Shown in pieces: positions 51,841 through 61,600 of a DNA stretch of 64,000 nucleotides. The notes under the pieces were generated by a model that saw nothing but the letters and a program-made list of their open reading frames with translations, ran no database searches and was not told the origin of the DNA. Numbering within the stretch: position 1 is the stretch's first letter; every line of letters begins with the position of its first letter. This DNA is from Glycomyces artemisiae (GTDB lineage: Bacteria; Actinomycetota; Actinomycetes; Mycobacteriales; Micromonosporaceae), in the NCBI RefSeq assembly GCF_003002955.1, contig NZ_PVTJ01000003.1:434001-498000 (forward strand). The letters run 5' to 3'. A program made the position numbers and the translations under genes.

Positions 51841-53499
51841 TCAAACCCGGATCAGACGCCAGCGCTGCGGCACGGAGTTCTTGTTCGGCCACTGGATCAC
51901 GACGTCGCCGTCGGCCTCCTTGTTGCCGTTGTCGAGCAGCATGCCGGAGCGTTCGCAGGTGAGCGTGACCGCGCCGCCGCCCACGTCGGCGATCTTCCAG
52001 CGCTGCGAGGCCGTGCCGTTCTCGGCTCTCTGCCGGACCTGCCCGCCTTCAGTCGTGGAGTCGGCGTTGTCGAGGGCCTTGCCGGAGTGCTCGCAGACGA
52101 GCTTGTGGTAGCCGCCGCCGACGTCGGTGATCCTCCAGCGCTGCTGGGTGCCGGTGCTCTCGGCCCACTGGATGACCGGCTTCCCGTCGACCGTGGACCG
52201 GCCGTTCTCCAGGAACTTCCCGGAGCGCTCGCACATCAGGAGGTAGGTGGCGCCGGAGGCGACCGCCGGGGTGGACCGCATGTGCGCGAGCGTGCCCCAG
52301 CCGAGGGCGTCGAAGCCCCCCGAGTTGCCGCCGTAGTCCCCGCCGCCGCCTTCGGGGCGCACGAGGGCGGCCATGCGCGCGGTGTAGGGCATGCGCATGC
52401 CCTTCCGGACGCTGTAGTGGTTGTACACGAGCTCCCACACCGGCCGGAGCTGGCCGCGCCCGCCTTCGGAGACGACGGTGTGCACGACGTTGTCGCAGTT
52501 GGTGTACGTCGTGAACGGCACGTCGTAGCCGAGGTTGTAGCGGGCGACGTACTCGGCGGCCTTCGCGAAGGCGTTGTCGCGCGCCGAGTAGAGGTCGATC
52601 CCCTGGCTCCAGGCCATCTCCATGAAGGCGCTCATAAGGCCGATGCCCATGATGGAGTGGGCCTGGTCGCGGCCCGACTCCTGCCATTGGGCGAGGTCGC
52701 CGTGGATGAAGGGGATCGCGTTGTCGATCGACCCGGCGCCCGCGCCGCCCCGGAAGTAGGCGACCGCCTCGTCGATCTTGGCCTGGTCGTCGCAGAGGAT
52801 GCCGATGGCGAGCAGCGAGGCCATGTTGCAGAGGTCCCAGTTGGCCCAGTAGTGGGTTTCGCAGGTGTTGTTGTGGCGCACCAGGAAGTCGCTGTTGAGC
52901 GGGTAGAAGACGTCGAGCATCATCTGCTTGAAGCGGCCCAGGTCGAATCCGGGCGCGTCGCGGATCAGTTCGGCGGCGTTGGCGAACTGGTACCCGTAGA
53001 TGCCGGACGCGAGGCGCGAGTCCGAGGGCGGGTAGTAGATCGACTTGAGGGTCTGCGACCAGGCGTTGCAGATGCGCACGGCCGCGTCGCGGTGCGCGGT
53101 GTCGCCGCTGATGTGCCAGCGCAGGGCGTTCTGGTAGGCGGCGTGGGCGTCGTTGTAGAGCAGCCAGTAGTTCTGCGGCTTGTCGGTGTTGCCGCGCACG
53201 ATCTCCTCGACCGGCTGCGGCGTCCAGGTGCTCTGCGAGTGGGCGTTGGCGACGAGCTTGTCCCAGCCCTGCTTCCAAGGCGCGGCGCTCGCGTTCACCT
53301 TGGCCTTCATGCGGTCGAGGTCGGCGCGGACGTGCAGCATCCCGGGGTGGGCGAGGGCGAGCGCCTCGGCCCCGTCCTCTTGGGCCTGCGCGACGGCGAA
53401 GCCTCCTGCCCCGGTGGCGGCCAGGGCGCCGGCCACGGCCGCGCCCTTCAGGAGGTTCCGCCGCTTGAAGCGGGCGCTGCCGGTGTTGTCGTCGGTCAT
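51841..53499 (-). CDS. Secreted alginate-lyase-superfamily enzyme with C-terminal trefoil-like lectin domain
   Basis: A 552-residue exported protein. A Tat signal is present (KRRNLLKGAAVAGALAATG). A helical (alpha/alpha) toroid covers about 50-410, with HPGMLHVRADLDRMK at its start, YWANWDLCN (217-225) and ESGRDQAH (274-281). The latter is shared exactly as GRDQAH with the two larger lyases at 54837 and 58665. From about residue 415 a beta-trefoil-like domain has three GGG(Y/A)..L.CE.SG repeats with QRW ends. Family: PF05426-like alginate lyases, which cleave uronate polymers by beta-elimination. The exact substrate is unknown. Two GATAA/TTATC sites precede it. Confidence 0.82.
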   Translation of the reverse strand: MTDDNTGSARFKRRNLLKGAAVAGALAATGAGGFAVAQAQEDGAEALALAHPGMLHVRADLDRMKAKVNASAAPWKQGWDKLVANAHSQSTWTPQPVEEIVRGNTDKPQNYWLLYNDAHAAYQNALRWHISGDTAHRDAAVRICNAWSQTLKSIYYPPSDSRLASGIYGYQFANAAELIRDAPGFDLGRFKQMMLDVFYPLNSDFLVRHNNTCETHYWANWDLCNMASLLAIGILCDDQAKIDEAVAYFRGGAGAGSIDNAIPFIHGDLAQWQESGRDQAHSIMGIGLMSAFMEMAWSQGIDLYSARDNAFAKAAEYVARYNLGYDVPFTTYTNCDNVVHTVVSEGGRGQLRPVWELVYNHYSVRKGMRMPYTARMAALVRPEGGGGDYGGNSGGFDALGWGTLAHMRSTPAVASGATYLLMCERSGKFLENGRSTVDGKPVIQWAESTGTQQRWRITDVGGGYHKLVCEHSGKALDNADSTTEGGQVRQRAENGTASQRWKIADVGGGAVTLTCERSGMLLDNGNKEADGDVVIQWPNKNSVPQRWRLIRV

Positions 53500-53554
53500 G
53501 GTGCTCCTTCGGCGTCGGTGGCGAGGGGGTGGGGAGGGATCGCGGACCGCGAGC

Positions 53555-53592
53555 GGATAACGTTATCCCTCATATACGAAGATAAGGTTATC
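53555..53592. promoter_or_regulatory. Pair of lyase-locus operators before the 53499 gene
   Basis: GGATAACGTTATCC (53555-53568) is a perfect 14-bp palindrome. GATAAGGTTATC (53581-53592) is a second, imperfect copy, with centres 25 bp apart. They lie 56-93 bp before the lyase start. Confidence 0.8.
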
Positions 53593-53734
53593 ATCGAGGC
53601 ATGTCAATATCTGTGACTAGCGGTTTTCTGATCATCCGTGAACGCCACCAGCATCAGGATCCACGAAGACAGAGGGCTGGCGATCCTGCATCGTGGGTTC
53701 TGGTCTCGACAAAACCGGCCGCGCAACTTAGATT

Positions 53735-53747
53735 AGAAATCGTTATC
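53735..53747. promoter_or_regulatory. Operator-like half-site before the dehydrogenase
   Basis: GAAATCGTTATCT keeps the conserved right half ATCGTTATCT of the locus operator with a degenerate left half. It lies 25 bp before the ATG at 53772. Confidence 0.5.
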
Positions 53748-53771
53748 TCCCAGACTTGCCAAGGACTCCGC

Positions 53772-54776
53772 ATGACCGACCGCATCCCCGGGCTGTTCGC
53801 GATGGACCCCGTCTACCTTCCGAAGCTGTTCCCCGAGCCGTATCTGCGCCGCCTCCGCGCGGTCCTCGACATCGACCCCGACTACGTCGCACGCGATTTC
53901 ACCGACGATCGGGCGGCCGCCGCGCTGGCCGAGGCGGAAGTGGTCGTGACCGGGTGGGGCGCGCCCCGGCTCGATCCGCCGGTGCTCGCCGCGGCGGGCA
54001 AGCTGCGCGCGGTGCTCCACGCCGCGGGCAGCGTCCAGTGGGTCGACCGCGCCGTCTACGAGCGCGGCATCGCCGTCGTCTCGGCGCAGCAGGCCAACGC
54101 CGTCCCCGTCGCCGAGTACACGCTCGGGATGATCCTCTTGGCGGGCAAGGACATCTTCGGCCTGCGCGACCGGTTCCGCGCCGAACGCGGCTTCGTGATC
54201 GGCGAGGACCACGGCGCGACCGGCAACTTCGGGCGCACGGTCGGCCTGATCGGGGCTTCGCGGATCGGGCGCCGCGTCATCGAACTGCTGCGCTCCTTCG
54301 ACTTCGAGGTGCTGCTGAGCGATCCGCACGTCGATGCGGAGGAGGCCGCCCGCCTCGGCGTGCGGCTGGTCGACCTCGACTCGCTCATGGCGTGGTCCGA
54401 CATCGTGTCGGTCCACGCCCCCGACCTGCCCGAGACGCGGCGGCTCATCGATGCGAAGCGGCTGGCGGCGATGAAGGACGGCGCGGTGCTCGTGAACACC
54501 GCGCGCGGCTCGCTCGTGGACACGGAAGCGCTCGTCGCCGAGCTGGCGGCCGGGCGGGTCTCGGCGATCCTCGACGTCACCGACCCCGAGCCGCTGCCCG
54601 CCGACTCGCCGCTGTTCGACCTGCCGAACCTGTTCCTGACGCCGCACGTGGCGGGGTCGCAGGGGAACGAGCTCGCCCGCATGGGGCGCTTCATCGTCGA
54701 GGAGGCCGAACGGCTGGCCGCCGGCGAGCCGCTGCTGCACGCCGTCGACCCGGGCCTGCTCTCGATCCAGGCCTGA
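53772..54776 (+). CDS. D-isomer-specific 2-hydroxyacid dehydrogenase
   Basis: A 334-residue NAD(P)-dependent dehydrogenase. The Rossmann motif is GLIGASRIG near residues 157-165, in which Ser replaces the middle Gly of GxGxxG. Catalytic residues appear as Arg in NTARGSLVD, Glu in DPEPLPADSP and His in LTPHVAGS. It lies between two lyase genes, with an operator-like half-site upstream. It may reduce or oxidise a keto/hydroxy acid formed from uronate breakdown, for example an alternative to DEH reductase. This is inference from context. Confidence 0.87.
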   Translation: MTDRIPGLFAMDPVYLPKLFPEPYLRRLRAVLDIDPDYVARDFTDDRAAAALAEAEVVVTGWGAPRLDPPVLAAAGKLRAVLHAAGSVQWVDRAVYERGIAVVSAQQANAVPVAEYTLGMILLAGKDIFGLRDRFRAERGFVIGEDHGATGNFGRTVGLIGASRIGRRVIELLRSFDFEVLLSDPHVDAEEAARLGVRLVDLDSLMAWSDIVSVHAPDLPETRRLIDAKRLAAMKDGAVLVNTARGSLVDTEALVAELAAGRVSAILDVTDPEPLPADSPLFDLPNLFLTPHVAGSQGNELARMGRFIVEEAERLAAGEPLLHAVDPGLLSIQA

Positions 54777-54783
54777 CACCGCA

Positions 54784-54816
54784 CCGCCCCGCCGCGCGGT
54801 CAGCGTGGCGGGGCGG
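54784..54816. terminator. Hairpin between dehydrogenase and lyase genes
   Basis: CCGCCCCGCC (54784-54793) pairs with GGCGGGGCGG (54807-54816) around 13 nt. It lies 7 bp after the dehydrogenase stop and 20 bp from the end of the convergent lyase. Confidence 0.55.
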
Positions 54817-54836
54817 GCGGCCGAGACGGTCGGTGA

Positions 54837-57800
54837 TCAGGCGAGGTCGCCGTAGAACTCGACTTCGGCGAGGTTGCCGCTCCAGGCGCCCGCGTTGTAG
54901 ATGCGGAAGTACCGGTAGTGGTCGTCGCCGGTGGCGGTGCGCTGGATCCACTTGTCCGCGGTGCCGCCGGTGAGCGCCGCGGTCAAGTCGGTCCAGGTGG
55001 TCCCGTCGTCCGAGCCCTGCACGATCGTGCCGTTGGCCCGCGTCGGATGCGAGGCCCGCGGCAGGAAGTACGCCTCGTCAAGGTGCGCTTCGGTTCCCGC
55101 GCCGAAATCGATCGTGTAGTAGGAGCCGGTGCCCGTGTTGAGGTCGCCGTAGGTGGCGCCGTCGTGGTCGAAGAGCAGGTAGCCGACCTGGTCGGCCGGG
55201 AGGCCGTTGCCGGGCCACTGCTTGTCGGAGGCCAGGACGGTGGCGAGGTCGGCGACATCGATGAGCCGCTCGCCGTTCCCGCCGACGAACAGGCTCGCCC
55301 CTTCCGTGGCGCCGTAGAGGGTCGGTCCGGCCACACCGTCGACGGTGTAATCGACTGCGAGGGTGACCGTGCCCGGCTCGACGCCGTCGAGGACGACCGC
55401 GGCCGTCCAGTTGACACCGTCCTCCGAAGCGGCGGGCGCTTCGATCCCCATCACGTTCACCGAGACGGCGTCGACCGGTTCCTTCGTGGTGACCGCGACA
55501 TCGACGGTGTCGCCGATCGCGACCTTCCCGGCGATGGCGTCGTCCGACGTGACGGTGGCCGAGGCGATCTGGTTGCCGATCTCGTGGCGCTCGCCGTAGA
55601 TGTGGAACTCGGTCATCTCGAAGACACCGCGGATGATCCCGTAGAGGACGTCCGGGAGCTGCTCGATCATCTGGACCTTGATGAACCGGAACTGGTCGTC
55701 ACGGAGCTCCGGCTCGACTTCGAGGGTGTTGAAGTCCTGCGTGAACGCCGTGGCCCCCGGCGTGAGCCGGGTCCAGTTGACTCCGTCGTTCGACCCGTAC
55801 ACTGTCGAGTTCGCGAGCCGGTCGGCGAAGATGTTGCTCTGGAACCCGAACTCGCGGGCCGAGACCCGGAAGTCGGGGCCGAAGTCGAACGTGTGCGACT
55901 TGTCGACGGCCAGAGGGTAGCCCAGGCCGGTCTGGTTGTCGCCGTCCACGAGGGTCCCCGCGTACTGCTTCGCGGTGGACGAGTGGAGAAGGTCCGGGAA
56001 GTCGAGACTGCCGTCCGCATCGGACTTCGGCGAGATCAGGCGGAGGCCGTCGAACGCGGCGACCATGCCCGCCAAGGCGGTCGCGAACTCCGCGTCGGTG
56101 CCGTCGTCAAGCGCCGCTTCGGCCGCGTCGCGCGCGGCGATGAAGGCGGCCTCGGTCGCGGACTCGTATCCGTCCTCGGGTTCGAAGTCCTCCTCGGCCA
56201 GCGCCAGCGCCCCTTCACGGTCGGCGGCGGCGTCGAGGACGATCGTGCGCGCGACGGCGCTCGTGCCGTCGTCGGCGGCGACGGTGATCGTCCCCGAGTC
56301 CTCGCCGGTCCAGGTCAGCTCCCCGGTGGCGGTGTCGAATGCGGCGCCGTCGGGGAGCCCGGTGGCGCTGTAGACGATGCCGTCGGCGCCGGTGGCGGCG
56401 AGGTCGAGGGCGAGGTCGGCGCCGTCCCAGCCGACGACGCGGTCGGGGGCGTCCTCGGGGAAGACCGGCCCGTCGAGCTCGGCCGCGGCGTTGGTGTTGA
56501 TGTGGTCGATGTCGACCGCGCCGCCTTCGGCCGCGATGAACAGGATGTTGTCCATGGGCCCCTCGGTCGTGACGTAGCGCCATTCGCCGCCGGTGTCCGG
56601 AACGGTCACAGGGTAGACCCGGTCGATCGACTGGCCGTTCCGCTGGGTGCGGAGGTTGAGCACGGCGTCGTCTTCGGTGCGGACGAGGAAGCCCAGTTCC
56701 GTCTGGTTGGTGGCGCCGCTGAGGTAGGCGATCTCCGAGCCGTCGGCCATGCTCACGTAGCCGCCGCCGGCCTCGACGTCACCGGACAGGTGCGTGTAGC
56801 GCTGCTCGACTTCGAGGACGGTCGGGTCGCCCGGCGGGGTCGCCGCCTCCCCCGCCGCCTCGGCGGGCGCGAACAGCCACGAGTCGCCGCCGCCGTCGTG
56901 CCCCTCCCAGCCGATCCTGGGGCGCTTGGCGTAGGCCTCGGCGAAGTAGGGCGCGATCTCCTCGACGTCGAGGCCGCGCTCGAACTTGTAGTGGTAGTAG
57001 AACTCCCAGAAGCTCGCGGTCGCGTACCGGCCGCGGTAGCCGTCCGCGATGTGGTCGTACGTGTCGCGGATCGTGCCGTCCGGCGAGATCGCGTACGCCA
57101 CCGGGGTCCACTCGGTGTCGTAGCCGAGCATGAACTGCCAGAAGTAGTCGGCGGCCTTGAGGAGGCGGTCGTCGAGGAACTCGTAGGGCCCCACCGCGTC
57201 GTCGGCGGTCGAGACCGTGCCGTCGACCGGGTCGACCTCGGTGCCCTGGGACATCAGCATGCGCGACAGGGCCGCGAAGTTCGTGAGGTTGCCGCCGCCG
57301 TGGGCCTGGTCGCGGCCCATCTCGACGAGCTGCACGTGCGGGTCGTCGATCGGCTCACCGGTCTTGTCGTTCGTGTCCACCCAGCGGGCCAGCCGTGCGA
57401 CGGAGCCGTTGAAGCCCTCGTCCTGGGCGGACTCGTTGACGGTGAACCACTCGACCTTCTCCTCGTACAGGTCCTCGTCGTCCATGAAGATCGCCCCGGC
57501 CATGGAGCCCAGCAGCGGGTAGTTGTGCTGGTTCATGAAGTGGTCCGGAGAGGACATGAACGTCGCGATGGCCGGCTTGACGAGGTTGTCGGTCAGGGCC
57601 TGCGTGTCGGCCTCGGTCCACGGGTATGCCTCGTCGTCGCCGCAGTCGGTGTAGCGCAGCAGTTCCGCGGCGGAGGCCATGCGGAAGAGCGGCACGCCGG
57701 TGTAGATGTGCGAGTCCGTGTGGTACTCGTACTGCGCGGGGTCCATCTGCGCCCAGTTGCGGAGGATGTCCTGCGCGTTCTTGCGGTGGACCTCCTTCCC

Positions 57801-58238
57801 GGTGAGCACGTACATGACCGCCTGGGCGTAGGCCTTCTCGCCGTCGGCGACGAACATGCCCTTCGTCCCCGCGTTGAAGGCGGTCGAGCGCGGCTTGGTC
57901 GGATCGGTTCCGGCATTGGACGGGCGCACGTTCTCGCCGCCGGAGGCGGAGTTCCGCAGGTCCTCGAACCCGGAGGCCCAGGGCTCGGCTCCGGCCGCGA
58001 GCTGGGTGCGCACGTTCTCGATGATCGGCTCGGTGAGCCCGATGCCGGGATGGCTGAACCCGGATTCGCTTGTCGTGGCGTTGATCTGGACGTCGCAGGT
58101 GGCGGCCGCCTGCACGGGGGCGGCGCCGGGGGCGACGAGTTGGACGAGTCCTATGGAGAGCAGCATCGCCGCCATGAGCGCGGCGGCGCGCCGTGGCAGG
58201 GCGCGTCGGCGGCGGGAGGCGGCCGTGGGGGGTTGCAT
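54837..58238 (-). CDS. Very large secreted alginate-lyase-superfamily enzyme with accessory beta domains (1133 aa)
   Basis: Signal peptide to about residue 46. The lyase toroid covers about 58-470, starting GFSHPGIGLTEPIIEN, with MNQHNY (235-240) and EMGRDQAH (306-313), the likely active-site segments. A jelly-roll region follows (about 480-590), then a putative Ig-like unit (VYSATGLPDGAAFDTATGELTW), a helical spacer, and two F5/8-type C discoidin-like domains (VYGSNDGVNWTRL; VQGSDDGTTWTDL). The ATG at 58238 is preferred: one at 58274 lies directly against the operator with no ribosome site. It is paralogous to the 1424-residue protein encoded divergently. The presumed role is surface or secreted depolymerisation of an acidic glycan. 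Confidence 0.83.
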   Translation of the reverse strand: MQPPTAASRRRRALPRRAAALMAAMLLSIGLVQLVAPGAAPVQAAATCDVQINATTSESGFSHPGIGLTEPIIENVRTQLAAGAEPWASGFEDLRNSASGGENVRPSNAGTDPTKPRSTAFNAGTKGMFVADGEKAYAQAVMYVLTGKEVHRKNAQDILRNWAQMDPAQYEYHTDSHIYTGVPLFRMASAAELLRYTDCGDDEAYPWTEADTQALTDNLVKPAIATFMSSPDHFMNQHNYPLLGSMAGAIFMDDEDLYEEKVEWFTVNESAQDEGFNGSVARLARWVDTNDKTGEPIDDPHVQLVEMGRDQAHGGGNLTNFAALSRMLMSQGTEVDPVDGTVSTADDAVGPYEFLDDRLLKAADYFWQFMLGYDTEWTPVAYAISPDGTIRDTYDHIADGYRGRYATASFWEFYYHYKFERGLDVEEIAPYFAEAYAKRPRIGWEGHDGGGDSWLFAPAEAAGEAATPPGDPTVLEVEQRYTHLSGDVEAGGGYVSMADGSEIAYLSGATNQTELGFLVRTEDDAVLNLRTQRNGQSIDRVYPVTVPDTGGEWRYVTTEGPMDNILFIAAEGGAVDIDHINTNAAAELDGPVFPEDAPDRVVGWDGADLALDLAATGADGIVYSATGLPDGAAFDTATGELTWTGEDSGTITVAADDGTSAVARTIVLDAAADREGALALAEEDFEPEDGYESATEAAFIAARDAAEAALDDGTDAEFATALAGMVAAFDGLRLISPKSDADGSLDFPDLLHSSTAKQYAGTLVDGDNQTGLGYPLAVDKSHTFDFGPDFRVSAREFGFQSNIFADRLANSTVYGSNDGVNWTRLTPGATAFTQDFNTLEVEPELRDDQFRFIKVQMIEQLPDVLYGIIRGVFEMTEFHIYGERHEIGNQIASATVTSDDAIAGKVAIGDTVDVAVTTKEPVDAVSVNVMGIEAPAASEDGVNWTAAVVLDGVEPGTVTLAVDYTVDGVAGPTLYGATEGASLFVGGNGERLIDVADLATVLASDKQWPGNGLPADQVGYLLFDHDGATYGDLNTGTGSYYTIDFGAGTEAHLDEAYFLPRASHPTRANGTIVQGSDDGTTWTDLTAALTGGTADKWIQRTATGDDHYRYFRIYNAGAWSGNLAEVEFYGDLA

Positions 58239-58277
58239 GAGCGGGACTACTCCGTTCGAGAGATCGTTTTCCATCGA

Positions 58278-58293
58278 GGGATAACGATATCCC
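58278..58293. promoter_or_regulatory. Lyase-locus operator, 16-bp palindrome
   Basis: GGGATAACGATATCCC is symmetric except for one central pair. It lies 40 bp before the ATG of the 1133-residue lyase. Confidence 0.8.
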
Positions 58294-58357
58294 AATCCTA
58301 CAATCAGGGCAAGACCGCTGCAAGCGAGGCCATCGGCGCCTCGATGACGATCGTTTG

Positions 58358-58371
58358 AGATATCGTTATCT
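58358..58371. promoter_or_regulatory. Lyase-locus operator
   Basis: AGATATCGTTATCT matches the reverse complement of the 58278 core. Centres are 79 bp apart. Confidence 0.75.
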
Positions 58372-58585
58372 ACTTGTCCCCACTGCATTCACCGCAGGTG
58401 CAGCCCAGGGCGGGTCCATTCGATGGCCGCGTCGGGCCGGGGCGGGGCTGGTCGGTCGGAGCCACGGGTCGCTCCAGCTCGGATCGTCGGAGGGGCGGCG
58501 GGGTGGCGGCCATCAAGGCACGCGTTTTCAGGAAAACGATATCGAAGACTTGCCTCCTGTTCCAGACCCCATTAGCATCAATCAA

Positions 58586-58601
58586 AGGATAACGATATCC
58601 T
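58586..58601. promoter_or_regulatory. Lyase-locus operator, 16-bp palindrome
   Basis: AGGATAACGATATCCT has the same 14-bp core as the site at 58278 and lies 63 bp before the ATG of the 1424-residue lyase. Confidence 0.8.
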
Positions 58602-58664
58602 CATACCCCGGCACGCCGCCCCTGTCCCCCTTCTGCGCGTGCCGGACGACGGAAGGAACCTGCG

Positions 58665-61600
58665 ATGAAGCAGACCCAGTCCAGAGGACGGCCCCGGCCG
58701 ACCGCGGCGGCGGCAGTGCTGGCGCTCGCGGCGGGCATGCTGGCGGCGTCCCCGCCCGCCGCGGCCGCCGAACCCCCCGACCTGATCACCGATCACGTGG
58801 TCGCGATCAACGAGACCGTGAGCGACGCCGGGTTCGTCCACCCCGGCGTCGGCCTCTCGGCCGACGACCTGCGGACCGCGCAGGAGATGGTCCGCTCGGG
58901 CCAGGAGCCGTGGGCATCCTATTTCGACGCCATGACCAAGACCGGCTTCGCGTCCACGACCTGGCGGGCCTCGAACTCCCTGTCGGCGGCCGAACCCGAC
59001 AAGGCGAAGACCAGGACCTTCGTCGACGCCGGGATGCGCGGCCGCGAGACCAACGACTCCTTCGGCGCCCTCACGCAGGCGCTCATGTGGGTCGACACCG
59101 GCGACGAGGTGTACCGCAGGAACGCGATCCAGGCGCTGCGCGTCTGGGCCGACATGGACCCCGACGGCTACACGTACTTCCCCGACGCGCACATCCACAC
59201 CGGGCACCCGCTGTACCAGTTCCTCATGGCCGCCGAGATCATCCGGGCCACCGACCCGGTCGAGGACGACTCCCCCGGCGAATATGGCGGCTACGACGTG
59301 GTCTGGTCCGAACAGGACGACGAACGCCTGCTCGCCAACTTCGCGAACCCCGTGGTGGAGACGTTCCTGTACTCCAACCACACCTGGATGAACCAGCACA
59401 ACTTCGGCCTGTTCGGGCGCATCGCGACCGCGATCTACTCGGACGACCCCGAGGGCTACGCCACGGGCGCGGAGTGGTTCGCCGTTAACGAGGGCGACGA
59501 CGCCTACGACAACGGCTCGATGGCCGAGCAGATTCCGCTCATCGACGCCGACGACCCGATCAACCCCTACGGGTACGACTTCGTGCAGGTCCGCGAGATG
59601 GGCCGCGACCAGGCCCACGGCGAGTGCAACATCGACAACTTCGCCGGGCTGGCGCGGATGCTCGAAGTGCAGGGCACGAAGGTCGATCCGACCGCCGGGA
59701 CCGTCTCCACGGCCTCGGATGCCGTGTCCGCGTACGACTTCCTCGACCAGCGGCTCCTGCAAGGGGCCGAGCAGTTCTACAAGTACATGCAGGGCGGCTG
59801 GATGCCGTGGGTCGACGAGCGCGGGGACGACTGGTTCGGCACCGTCTCGCAGTCGTACCGGGGCCGCATCTTCAACACGATCTCGGTCGCGGAGCTGTAC
59901 TACGAGTACGGGATCGAGCGCGGCGTCGACGTCGAGGCCGAAGCGCCGTGGCTCGCCCAGCTGGCGTCCCGGATGGACGGTCCGCTCTACACCCGCGGCT
60001 CCTCGGCGGCGAACTTCTGGGGACCGGGCGACAAGAACCCCGAGTACTGGGTCGCGTTCCCCGAGGAGCTGGCCGGGACGGAGCCGCCGCCGCAGCGCGA
60101 GGACCCCGCCTGGCGCTTCGACAAGGCCGGGATCATGCTCGACGACCGGACCGAGCTCGTCACCGAGGACGGCGCGACGTTCGCGCGAGCGAGCCTCAGC
60201 GAGGAGGGCACCACCAGTGCCATGAGCCGCTTGGAGTTCCCCCAGGGGGCCGTGTTCGGCCTGCGGTACCGCAGCGACGGCCCCGCGCACCTGGACGTGC
60301 TCCGCAATCCCGGGCCCTCGGGGCTCAATCCGAACGAGGCACCCGAGAGCGTCCTGACGGCGCAGGACCTCCCCGACACCGGGGGCGAGTGGCGCTACGT
60401 CGCCTATCCGATGTCCGGCAACCCGATCAACTACTTCCGGCTCACCGGCGCCGACGGCACCACCGTGGACATGGACCGGGTGATCGTCACGGGCGCCCAG
60501 GACCTGACGCCGCCGCAGTTCCCGCAGGCCGACGGGACCCTCTACCTCGCCGCGAACATGGAGCGGACGCTCGACGTCAAGGCGGTCGACACCGGCGGGG
60601 ACGTCGTGTACTCGGCCGACGGCCTGCCCGAAGGCGCCGCGTTCGACACCGCGACCGGCGACTTCAGGTGGACGCCCGGCGATGCCGACCGGGGCCGCCA
60701 CGAGGTGCGGATCTTCGCCGACGACGGCGAGACCACCGCTTCCCGGACCTTCGAACTCGTCGTCGCGGCCAACCGGCCCAAGACGATCGACGCCCTGCTG
60801 GCCGACGTGTACGATCCCGACGCCGTGTACGAGACCGCCAGCGCCGCGCAGTTCGACGCGGCGCTGCGCGCGGCCAAGGAGGCGTCCGAGTCGGGCACGG
60901 ACGAGGAGTTCCTGGCCGCACTTGAAGCGCTTCGCGATGCGGCCGAGGCGAACCGGCTCCTCAACCCGCGCCTGGAGGACGGCGGGCTCGACATCTCCGG
61001 CGGCGTGGTGACCCCGCACGATGTCACCGCGGCGCAGGTGAACACCATCGTGGGGCCCGGCCATACCGGGAACATCCTGCACACCTCCTTCGTGCTCGAC
61101 TTCGGGACGCGCTTCCGGGTCGCCGCAGAGGAGTTCGCGTTCCAGGGCCCGTATGCGTTCGCGATGCGCTCGGCCGGGACGAACGTGTACGGCTCGAACG
61201 ACGGGATCGAATGGGACCTGCTGTCGGAGCGGCCCACTGCCGAGGTCAACAGCTGGGAGCACATCCCGGTCGTCGAGGAGCACCGCGGGGAGGAGTACCG
61301 GTTCCTCAAGCTCCAAGTCGACGAGCCCGCGCTGCCGAACGACCCGGCCTACCCGGGCATCTGGATCGTCGACGAGTTCCACATCATGGGCGAGCGCATC
61401 GAGCTGCCCGGCGCGATCGACACCGCGTCCCTCACTGCTCCCGGCGCGCTGCGGGAGCGGGTGACGGCCGGCGACACCGCCGAACTCGCGTTCACCAGCG
61501 ACGAGGCGATCTCCGACGTGGCGGTCGAGATCGGCGGCCACGAGGTCGAGGCGATCAGCGAGGACGGGCGGTCCTGGACGGCCGCGATCGAGCTCGGCGA

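Larger units (their letters stand above)
58239..58664. promoter_or_regulatory. Divergent lyase intergenic region (426 bp) with operator cluster
   Basis: No gene is seen here. It holds three good and one partial copies of the locus operator: GGGATAACGATATCCC (58278-58293), AGATATCGTTATCT (58358-58371), GAAAACGATATCG (58532-58544, partial) and AGGATAACGATATCCT (58586-58601). The first pair serves the minus-strand lyase and the second pair the plus-strand lyase. The stretch 58380-58525 between them is GC-rich with no recognisable structure. Confidence 0.75.

Noticed and set aside
58239-58274. Alternative ATG at 58274 for the 1133-residue lyase
   Set aside because: It abuts the operator palindrome and has no ribosome site. 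The ATG at 58238 starts a standard signal peptide.
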